64,000 nt of DNA, from NCBI RefSeq assembly GCF_013041615.1, contig NZ_JABEPQ010000003.1, positions 407,940 through 471,939 of the forward strand, in the 5' to 3' direction. This DNA is from Knoellia koreensis (GTDB lineage Bacteria > Actinomycetota > Actinomycetes > Actinomycetales > Dermatophilaceae). Of the stretch, positions 35,744 through 42,966 are shown piece by piece. The notes under the pieces were generated by a model that was not told where the DNA came from, ran no database searches, and worked only from the letters and a program-made list of their open reading frames with translations. The stretch's first letter is position 1. Each line of letters begins with the position of its first letter. Made by a program: the position numbers and the translations under genes.

Positions 35744-36603
35744 CGGCGCAGCAGCTTCTTGGTCAGCCCCTCGGCCACCAGCTGGAAGCTCACGACGAGG
35801 AGGGTCACCACGACCATCGGCCCCACGGCATACGCCGGGTTCTGGTCGAGGAAGGCGATGCTCGTGCGCAGCAGCGAACCGAGCGAGGGCTCTGGAGGCG
35901 TGATGCCGATGCCGGCAAAGCTCATGGCGCCCTCGATGAACACCGCCATCGACAGCGACAGTGCAACCTGGACGATCAGCCCGTCGAGGACATTGGGCAG
36001 GATGTGCCGGAAGGTCACCCGCGTCGGTGAGACGCCGAGCACCCGGGCGGCCACCACATAGTCCCGATTGCGTTGCCCAAGAACGGCATTGCGCGCGATG
36101 CGTCCGAAGATCGGGATGTTGACCAGGGCCACGGTGAGGACCACCGCCGGCAGCCCCGGGCCCATGATCGAGGCGACGGTGACACCCATGATGAGGGCGG
36201 TGAAGGCGAGCAGGACGTCGAAGGTGCGCTGCATGATCGCGTCGGCCCACCGGTTCACCCCACCGAGGAGCCCGAGGAGGGTGCCGACGACGGCACCCAC
36301 GGGCACGGCCAGCAGGGCGACGACGGCGTCCTGGCGCAGGCCGTAGAGCACCCGCGAGAAGAGGTCGCGACCGAACTCGTCGGTGCCGAGGAGATGGTCA
36401 GCACTCGGCCCGGTGAGGGACTGCGCGCTCTGGCCGAGCGGGTCGTGCGGCGCGAGCAACGGCGCGAGCACCCCAGCCAGCAGGAGGAATCCGGCGAGGG
36501 CCAGCCCGGTGAGGGCCTGGGCTCCGAGGCCGCGCAGGCGGGCGGCCCGGGCGGGGCGGGCCAGGCCCGCGTCTGGGGAGGTGCGCACGAGAGCGGTGGA
36601 CAT
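35740..36603 (-). CDS. ABC transporter permease (DppC type)
   Basis: A 287-residue permease of the oligopeptide/nickel class. An N-terminal OppC-type helix is followed by the DHLLGTDEFGRDLFSRVLYG segment that marks DppC proteins, then by the usual five spans. The EAA-like loop reads YVVAARVLGVSPTRVTFRHI. The start ATG 36603 shares a base with the DppB stop (TGATG). It forms a heterodimer with the DppB-type permease. The octamer CGGCATAC lies near its 3' end at about 35828. Confidence 0.92.
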   Translation of the reverse strand: MSTALVRTSPDAGLARPARAARLRGLGAQALTGLALAGFLLLAGVLAPLLAPHDPLGQSAQSLTGPSADHLLGTDEFGRDLFSRVLYGLRQDAVVALLAVPVGAVVGTLLGLLGGVNRWADAIMQRTFDVLLAFTALIMGVTVASIMGPGLPAVVLTVALVNIPIFGRIARNAVLGQRNRDYVVAARVLGVSPTRVTFRHILPNVLDGLIVQVALSLSMAVFIEGAMSFAGIGITPPEPSLGSLLRTSIAFLDQNPAYAVGPMVVVTLLVVSFQLVAEGLTKKLLRR

Positions 36604-37556
36604 CAGAGGGTCTCCCGGATCCGCGGGTCGATGAGCGCGTGGACGATGTCGGTGAGGAGCTGGATCACCACGAACACCGTCACCGCGAGCAGCAGCAGGT
36701 CCTGCACCAGCAGGTAGTCGCGGTTGAGGACGCCCTGCAGCAGCAGCTGACCCACACCCGGCCACGCGAAGATGGCCTCGACGACGATCGCACCACCGAG
36801 CATCTGACCGACCTGGATGCCGAACACCGTCACCACCGGCGGGAGCGAGTTGGGCAGGACGTGCCGCATCGTGTTGCGGCGCTTGGAAAGTCCCTTGGCC
36901 ACCCCGGTCTGGATGAAGTCCTCGTCGAGCGTCGAGCGCATCGCCGCCGCAAGGAACCGCGCCACCACCGCGGCTGCCGGCAGGGCCAGGCAGATCGCCG
37001 GCATGAGGAGGTACTGCAGGGCCAGGTCCGGGGCGCTCCAGAAGCCGCCGGGGTACTGCCCGCTCGCCGGGAGGATCCGCAGGGTCACCGCGAAGACGAG
37101 GACGAGGAGCACCCCGCTGACGTAGGTGGGAACCGCGAAGGCAAGCGAGGTGAGGGCGTCGACGACCGAGCGGAGCCACCGGTTGCCGGTGGTGGCCAGG
37201 ATGACCCCGGCGGCCCCGCCGGCCACCGCCGCGATGACGCACGCAGCGGCGGTGAGGGTCAGCGTGCCCGCGGCGCCGGTGGCGATGAGCTGCGCGATCG
37301 GCGCGCCGAGGACGTAGCTGCGACCGAGGTCACCCGTGAGCAGCCCGGAGATCCAGGTGAGGTACTGGCTCACGATCCCCTGGTCCAGACCCAGCTGGCG
37401 CCGCACCGCCTCGATGGTCTCTGCGGACGCGTCCGGTCCGGCGACCAGGACCGCGGGGTCACCGGGGGCCAGTCGCAGCACGAAGAAGATGACGACCGAG
37501 GAGATGAGGAGCACGAGCAGCGCTGAGGGCGCTCGACGCAGGAGGTAGGACCACAT
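36603..37556 (-). CDS. ABC transporter permease (DppB type)
   Basis: A 317-residue permease with the DppB pattern: a first helix beginning MWSYLLRRAPS, APGDPAV after it, five further spans, and the loop FIQTGVAKGLSKRRNTMRH followed by NSLPPVV. I chose ATG 37556 because GGAG stands nine bases before it; an upstream GTG at 37571 lacks a site. The binding-protein gene is 22 bases upstream. The region from about 35828 to 39079 contains no GTATGCCG octamer. Confidence 0.92.
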   Translation of the reverse strand: MWSYLLRRAPSALLVLLISSVVIFFVLRLAPGDPAVLVAGPDASAETIEAVRRQLGLDQGIVSQYLTWISGLLTGDLGRSYVLGAPIAQLIATGAAGTLTLTAAACVIAAVAGGAAGVILATTGNRWLRSVVDALTSLAFAVPTYVSGVLLVLVFAVTLRILPASGQYPGGFWSAPDLALQYLLMPAICLALPAAAVVARFLAAAMRSTLDEDFIQTGVAKGLSKRRNTMRHVLPNSLPPVVTVFGIQVGQMLGGAIVVEAIFAWPGVGQLLLQGVLNRDYLLVQDLLLLAVTVFVVIQLLTDIVHALIDPRIRETL

Positions 37557-37578
37557 GGCTGGCTTCTCCACGCGCGAC

Positions 37579-39153
37579 TCAGGCGATGCCCGCGTCGTCG
37601 AGGTTGAGGTAGTCGTACATGGAGTAGGCGATGCCCTTGACCTGGTTGGAGATCGTGAAGGTGTGCGAGCTGACCACGAGGTCGACGATGAACTGCTGGT
37701 CGAGGAGGAAGGCGTTCATCTCGTCCTGCACGGACTTCTGGCCGGCCTCGTCGGTCGTGGTCCAGAGCTTCTCGGCGAGCGCCTTGTAGTCGGCGTTGTC
37801 GAAGCTCGCGGCGTTCTTGTCTGCGTTGAAGGGGAACGAGCCCTTGACCAGCGTGGCCGGGGCGAGCTGCCCGAACCCGTGGTTGTTGACGAACAGGCCG
37901 GTGAGCCCGCCGCCGGTGAGCTTGGCCTGGAAGTCCGGTCCCTGCAGCGGCGTGGTCGTCGCGGCGAGGCCGGCGGCCTTGAGGTCGAAGGTCACGATCT
38001 CGGCGATCGCGGCGTTGGTCGCCAGGCCCGCGTTGTAGTTGACCTGCACGGGCGCGCCGGCGACCCCGGCCTGCTCGAAGAGCGCCTTGGCCTTGGCCAC
38101 GTCGTACGAGTAGGTGCCCGCGAGCGCCTTGTCGTAGGCCGGTGAGGTGGGCGACCACGGCAGCGAGCTGGTCTGCCCGATCTCGCCGAGCACCTGGGTG
38201 AGGATGCGCTCTCGGTTGATGGCCCACGCGACTCCCTGCCGCGCCCGCTTGTCGGTGAACGGCGCCGCGGCGGCATTCGTGCCGACGTAGAACGCGGAGT
38301 CCTGCGGGTCAGCGCGCACGACCTCGAAGCGGGAGTCGCCCTTGATGCTGGCGGCGTCGAGCGGGGCGAGGTCGACGGCCAGGTGCGCCTGCCCGCCACG
38401 CAGTGAGGACAGCATGGACTGCGACTGCCGCACGATGGCGATCTCGACACCGTCGAGGAGGGGACGCGAGTCCTTCCAGTACTTCTCGTGGCGCCCCAGC
38501 GTGAGCTTGGAGCCGGGTGCGTAGCTGGCCACGGCAAAGGGGCCGGTGCCGACGAAGGTGCCGCTCGGGATCTTGGCGGCGGTGTCCTTGTCGAGGATCA
38601 GCAGCAGCTCGAAGAGGTCCCACACGTTCGACATGCTCTTGCCGAAGGTGATGGCGATGGTGCGCTCGTCCTTGGCCTGCACGTCGGTGATCTGCTTGGC
38701 GACGTGCTTGAGCTGGCTCGCGACCTCCTCACGGCGGATGTAGTCGAGGGTGAACGCCACGTCGGCGGAGGTGAACGCGCGTCCGCTGTGGAAGGTGACG
38801 CCGTCGCGCAGCCGGAACTCGAGGTTCTTGCTGTCGGGCGAGAGTGTCCACGACTCGGCGAGCGACGGCTTGGGCTCGAGGGTCTTGTGGTCGAGCTCGA
38901 TGAGGGTGTTGTAGACGAGGCGCAGGAACGACAGGTTGACGTTGTTCTGGGCCAGGACGCTGGTGGGGGCGATGTCGGCGCCCTGCACGATGCGCAGGGT
39001 GCCGCCTCGCTTCGCCGTGGCTGTGCCGCTGCTGGCCTGGCCCTGGGTGTCGACTGCCGAGCGACACCCCGCCAGGAGGTATGCCGTGCCGATGCCTGCA
39101 CCGGCCAGCAGTGCTCGGCGGCTGAACGGGGCCGTGGTGAGGGGGTTGGCCAT
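37579..39153 (-). CDS. ABC transporter substrate-binding lipoprotein (SBP_bac_5 type)
   Basis: A 524-residue family 5 solute-binding protein. The N-terminus combines twin arginines (FSRRALLAGAG) with a lipobox, YLLAGC, suggesting Tat export and lipidation. The body shows the family pattern: LSFLRLVYNTLIELD, ESWTLSPDSKNLEFRLR and VTFHSGRAFTSADVAFT. It is encoded nine bases after the dehydratase gene. Family 5 proteins bind peptides, nickel complexes or oligosaccharides. With sugar-acid genes all around, I infer a saccharide. Confidence 0.92.
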   Translation of the reverse strand: MANPLTTAPFSRRALLAGAGIGTAYLLAGCRSAVDTQGQASSGTATAKRGGTLRIVQGADIAPTSVLAQNNVNLSFLRLVYNTLIELDHKTLEPKPSLAESWTLSPDSKNLEFRLRDGVTFHSGRAFTSADVAFTLDYIRREEVASQLKHVAKQITDVQAKDERTIAITFGKSMSNVWDLFELLLILDKDTAAKIPSGTFVGTGPFAVASYAPGSKLTLGRHEKYWKDSRPLLDGVEIAIVRQSQSMLSSLRGGQAHLAVDLAPLDAASIKGDSRFEVVRADPQDSAFYVGTNAAAAPFTDKRARQGVAWAINRERILTQVLGEIGQTSSLPWSPTSPAYDKALAGTYSYDVAKAKALFEQAGVAGAPVQVNYNAGLATNAAIAEIVTFDLKAAGLAATTTPLQGPDFQAKLTGGGLTGLFVNNHGFGQLAPATLVKGSFPFNADKNAASFDNADYKALAEKLWTTTDEAGQKSVQDEMNAFLLDQQFIVDLVVSSHTFTISNQVKGIAYSMYDYLNLDDAGIA

Positions 39154-39161
39154 GGTGACTC

Positions 39162-40268
39162 CTAGAGGGGGCAGGACCAGACGAGCTGGACGGAGGGGTG
39201 GTCGGTGTCGAGGTCGGCGCCGAGACCGGGTGCGTCGGGCAGGTGCAGGTAGCCGTCCTCGACGCGTTCGGCACCGCGCAGGACCTCAGCACGCCACGGC
39301 ACCTCGCCGTGGGCGTACTCGAGGAGACCGGGTCGGACGGCAGTGCTGAGCAGGTGGGCCCCGGCGAGGGTCGCGACGGGCCCTGAGGGGTTGTGGGGGG
39401 AGATGAGCAGCTCGGGGTATGCCGCCGCGATGCCGGCGGCGCGGGTGACGCCGCCTGCGTGCTTGACGTCGGGCATGAGTACGTCGAGAACCGTTGCGGT
39501 GGCGGCGGATTCGGCCTCCGCGGCGTGGAAGATCATCTCGCCGCCGGCGACCTTGGCCGGCATCCGGTCACGCAGCTCGCGGAGGCGGTCGACCGCGTCG
39601 ACGGGCACGACGTCCTCGACCCAGGCCACACCGGCGTCCTCGACGCACGGAAGCACTGACTCGACCTCCTGCCACGTCAACCGCTCGTGGAAGTCGGCGA
39701 AGAGCTCGACCCCGTCGGGAAGCGCGGCCGAGGCCGCTCGCAGACGAGCCACTCCCACGTCGGCCAGCGGCAGTGAGGCGTCGGGGACGTCGAACGGGGC
39801 GCACTTCACGGCGCGGAAGCCCTGCGCGGCGGCGTCGGCCGCGGAAGCGGCGACGGCCTCCGGAGCCCGGGATCCCGGCATACGGTTGATATTGGCGTAC
39901 AACGGGATTGGGCCTTGGGGACGTCCGCCGAGCCACTCCCACAGGGGGATGCCCTTGTGCCGCGCAGCGAGGTCACTGAGGGCTTGCTCGAGCCCGCCGA
40001 GCACGGTGGCGGCGGTGTGCGCCCGTGCGGCGTGCAGCTCCCCGACTCGGGCAGCAAGCCCGCTGACCACGAGTTCGCGTTCACCCAGGACGTCGCGCCC
40101 ACGCACCGCGTCGGCAGCCCTGACCACCTCGTCGAGCACGGCTGCAGCCGTACCGGCGTCCGAGCACTCGCCGAGGCCGGTGCCGGCGGGCGTGTGCAGC
40201 TCAATGAACCACCACGTCGTGCGCGGCGAGACCGCGACGCGGTACAGGTTCAGGCGATGGTCAGACAT
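39162..40268 (-). CDS. enolase-superfamily sugar-acid dehydratase (mandelate racemase group)
   Basis: A 368-residue mandelate racemase/galactonate dehydratase-type enzyme. Candidate catalytic residues are K155 (AVKCAPFD), metal ligands D192 (FADFHE), E218 (WVEDVV) and E244 (GGEM), D267 and K269 (MPDVKH) and H292 (SPHNPSGP). The second Lys of the usual KxK pair is Ala (K155-C-A). Such enzymes dehydrate sugar acids to 2-keto-3-deoxy acids, exactly what the KDG kinase further along would need. The ATG follows a CGAGG site. The stereochemistry of the acid is unknown. Confidence 0.82.
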   Translation of the reverse strand: MSDHRLNLYRVAVSPRTTWWFIELHTPAGTGLGECSDAGTAAAVLDEVVRAADAVRGRDVLGERELVVSGLAARVGELHAARAHTAATVLGGLEQALSDLAARHKGIPLWEWLGGRPQGPIPLYANINRMPGSRAPEAVAASAADAAAQGFRAVKCAPFDVPDASLPLADVGVARLRAASAALPDGVELFADFHERLTWQEVESVLPCVEDAGVAWVEDVVPVDAVDRLRELRDRMPAKVAGGEMIFHAAEAESAATATVLDVLMPDVKHAGGVTRAAGIAAAYPELLISPHNPSGPVATLAGAHLLSTAVRPGLLEYAHGEVPWRAEVLRGAERVEDGYLHLPDAPGLGADLDTDHPSVQLVWSCPL

Positions 40269-40290
40269 CGTTGTCCTCGGGGTGGGTTTC

Positions 40291-40309
40291 TTTCCATCGG
40301 AAATATTCC
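40291..40309. promoter_or_regulatory. candidate ROK-regulator operator
   Basis: TTTCCATCGGAAA (40291-40303) is a perfect 5-3-5 inverted repeat, and TTCCAT recurs directly after it (ATATTCCAT), so half-sites overlap. The block is AT-rich in a very GC-rich gap of 110 bases between the ROK gene and the dehydratase. It would be placed to control the catabolic/transport part of the operon separately from the regulator. Confidence 0.5.
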
Positions 40310-40378
40310 ATGCGTGCAACGACGACGCAAGTACCTCAGCGAAAAAGTCCGACCCGTGGACGCAGGGTCTACGGCGGG

Positions 40379-41575
40379 TCAGGCCGAGCCGAGCGCCCCG
40401 AGCGCGCCGAGCGGGTCCTGGTAGAAGGCAGCGAGCGCGACGGCCGCCGGCGCCCGGGTCAGCGCGTGCTCGCCCAGCGCGGTGAGGTGGACCAGCCGCG
40501 ACACGATGTCCGCACGCTCGAGGCGCTCGGCGGCACCCTTGTGGAGATCGATGAGGTGCTGCTCCTGAGCCACGTGCCCCGACACGACCACCGTGTCCGG
40601 GTCGTAGAGGTTGGCCAGGAGACCGACCGCACGCCCGACCTGAACCGCCCGGCGGCGCAGCAACCGGTCGGCACCGCGGTCGCCGGACCGCCACAGCTCG
40701 AGCAGGTCCTCGATCTGACCGGACTCGCCGATCAGCCCGTCACGGCGAGCCTGTTCGGCGACGGCCAGGTCGGTGGCGAGCACTCCGAAGCAGTCCGACC
40801 GACCGCACCGGCAGCGCACCGGGCCGGGTGCACCGACGGGGAGGTGGTCGACGAGCCCCGCCGCCTGGTGCGAGCCACGCTGGATGACACCCCGGTGGCT
40901 GGCCGCACTTCCCACGAAGTTTCCGACGAACACCTGCACGCTGTCGTCCACACCACGGCTCGTTCCGAAGCGCGACTCGGCCGAGGCGAGGGCACGGACG
41001 GTGCTGTCGACATGGGTCGCATAACGCCGCTGGGCCAGCAGCGGACGCAGGTCGACGTCGACCCAGCCGATGTCCGGGTTGGCGACCACCACCTGGCGGC
41101 GCGAGTCGACCCACCCGGCGGTGGACAGGCCTGCCGCCACGACGTGGCGGCGCCCTGCCACCCTCTCCAACCGGTCCAGCAGGGCAGCGACTCCGTCGAG
41201 CACCGGACCCGGCTTGGTCGAGCCGTGAGCCACCGTCTCCTCGTGCACGATGGTGCCGCCCAGGTCGGCGAGTGCCCCGACCAACCACCGCAGGCCGATG
41301 TGGATCCCGATCACCCGGTAGGGCTCGTCCGACGGCCGCAGCGGCACCCGAGGTCGCCCGCCCACCGAGCTGGTCGTGGGCGCACCTTCGCGCACGACGC
41401 CTTGCGACAGCAGGTGGCTCACGATCTTCGTCACGGCCCCGGCGCTCAGGCCCGTGACCTCGACGAGGTCCGACCGACTCACGCCCGGCTCGTCGAACAC
41501 CGCCCGCGCGACCAGCCCAGCGTTGTCCCGTCGCAGGTTCGCGACTCCCGCGCTAGGCACGGTGTGCGCCTCCAC
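40379..41575 (-). CDS. ROK-family transcriptional regulator
   Basis: A 398-residue NagC/XylR-type regulator. Residues about 15-75 form a MarR-like winged helix (RSDLVEVTGLSAGAVTKIVSHL). The ROK domain follows, with AAGLSTAGWVD and the zinc-type cluster CRCGRSDCFG. The usual sugar-kinase ATP-loop Asp-x-Gly is replaced by GIHIG, and the residue normally Glu after the cluster is Gly, so it is a regulator rather than a kinase. It is the promoter-proximal gene of the same-strand cluster, and the inducer is presumably the imported sugar or its acid. Confidence 0.85.
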   Translation of the reverse strand: MEAHTVPSAGVANLRRDNAGLVARAVFDEPGVSRSDLVEVTGLSAGAVTKIVSHLLSQGVVREGAPTTSSVGGRPRVPLRPSDEPYRVIGIHIGLRWLVGALADLGGTIVHEETVAHGSTKPGPVLDGVAALLDRLERVAGRRHVVAAGLSTAGWVDSRRQVVVANPDIGWVDVDLRPLLAQRRYATHVDSTVRALASAESRFGTSRGVDDSVQVFVGNFVGSAASHRGVIQRGSHQAAGLVDHLPVGAPGPVRCRCGRSDCFGVLATDLAVAEQARRDGLIGESGQIEDLLELWRSGDRGADRLLRRRAVQVGRAVGLLANLYDPDTVVVSGHVAQEQHLIDLHKGAAERLERADIVSRLVHLTALGEHALTRAPAAVALAAFYQDPLGALGALGSA

Positions 41576-41635
41576 CCATGGACGCGGGCGCCGTGCCGGA
41601 GGCGGAGTTCGGGCGGATCACGGCATGAGGATGCC

Positions 41636-42925
41636 TCACCGACCTCGTCCTGTCACGGAGCGGGCGGCGCCATCCGTGTGGTCGACGGCATCCGTGCCGT
41701 CCTCACCCGGAGTCGACCAGGGCTCGCGCAGGTGCAGCGCCCACCACAGCAGCCCCAGGGCGAAGATCGACCCGAAGGTGTCGGCGTTCTGCAGCACACG
41801 ACCGAACCATCGCGGCCACTCGGGGTGGTTCAGCCAGGTGATGCCCCACCACGGCATACGGCACAGGAAGAACACGGTGATGAAGCCGGCGGCCCACAGC
41901 CGTCGGCGGTCGCGCAGCGGGTCGACCCCGAGGATCGCGAAGACCACCACGACCATCCAGTGCAGGTGGTGGATCCACGCGACCGGCGACAGCAGGACCG
42001 CCATGAGCCCGACCGCCGCCACCTCGCTGATCGAGTCACCGGCACGGTAGGCCCGGCGCGCGAGCCGGTAGCCGAAGAAGCCGACGACGGCGACGATGGC
42101 CAGCCACAGCACGGTGCCGGCGGCGCCGTCGGGGCCGACCCGCAGGAGGAAGCCGCGGATGGACTGGTTCGACGTGCCGGCGTTCGGCCCCAGCCGAGTC
42201 GGGTCCTGCAGCGCACCGCCCCAGAACGCGAACGACGCCTCCGGCAGCAGCACCCACGCGCCCACCGTCACCACGACCGCCGTGAGAACCGCCGTGACGG
42301 CCTCGCGGTACCGCTTGGTCACGATGTAGTGGATGACGAACACACCAGGGGTCAGCTTGATCGACATGGCCAGGCCGACGAGGACACCGGCGGGCACGTG
42401 CCGCAGCACACCCGGCCGCGGGCGGCGCAGGTCCATGAGGCATGCCAGCACCATGAACGCATTGACCTGACCGAACCGGATGCCGTCCGATACCGGGTGC
42501 AGCCAGATCATCGGCACGGTCAGCAGCGCCAACGTGATGGGCGCCCAGGCGCCCGTGCGATGGATGAGGCGCCACCCGGCATACCAGACGATCGCTGTCG
42601 TGGCCGCGATCTGGGCGAACGTCCACAGCCAGCCGACCACGCCAAACGGCAAGAACGCCAACGGAATCGCGACGACGGCCGCGAACGGTGGGTAGGTGAA
42701 CGGCAACAGCTGCGGCGCCTCGGTCATCGCCGAGTAGACCGGGCGACCGGTGAGGATCGACACCCCCGCCTCGCGGTAGACCTCGACGTCGACCTGCCAC
42801 TGGTCGATCGGCCAGAAGACGAGGTAGCGCAGCACCGGGATGCTCGCGCCCGCGAGCACGATCGCCGCCCCGAGCGCCCACCTCGCGGCGGGCGACCAGG
42901 TGGCGATGCGGCGCAGGGCGGTCAC
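41636..42925 (-). CDS. GT87-type polyprenol-dependent mannosyltransferase (DUF2029)
   Basis: A 429-residue GT-C membrane glycosyltransferase with about ten spans. The first extracellular loop has the acidic motif QWQVDVEVYREAGVSI, and TYPPFAAVVAIPLAFLP marks DUF2029/GT87. GT87 enzymes in actinobacteria add alpha-1,2-mannose to phosphatidylinositol mannosides or lipomannan from polyprenyl-phosphate-mannose. I set the start at GTG 42925, before TALRRIATWSP; longer readings run into the next gene's promoter. It is divergent from the large membrane protein gene, 41 bases away. Confidence 0.82.
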   Translation of the reverse strand: MTALRRIATWSPAARWALGAAIVLAGASIPVLRYLVFWPIDQWQVDVEVYREAGVSILTGRPVYSAMTEAPQLLPFTYPPFAAVVAIPLAFLPFGVVGWLWTFAQIAATTAIVWYAGWRLIHRTGAWAPITLALLTVPMIWLHPVSDGIRFGQVNAFMVLACLMDLRRPRPGVLRHVPAGVLVGLAMSIKLTPGVFVIHYIVTKRYREAVTAVLTAVVVTVGAWVLLPEASFAFWGGALQDPTRLGPNAGTSNQSIRGFLLRVGPDGAAGTVLWLAIVAVVGFFGYRLARRAYRAGDSISEVAAVGLMAVLLSPVAWIHHLHWMVVVVFAILGVDPLRDRRRLWAAGFITVFFLCRMPWWGITWLNHPEWPRWFGRVLQNADTFGSIFALGLLWWALHLREPWSTPGEDGTDAVDHTDGAARSVTGRGR

Positions 42926-42966
42926 GCCTGCATTCTGTCGTGCCACCCGCCCCGTAGCCTGTAGGG

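Noticed and set aside
40271..42964. 897-residue plus-strand open frame opposite the ROK and GT87 genes
   Set aside because: It crosses two clear minus-strand genes and their intergenic gap; the composition is that of a shadow.
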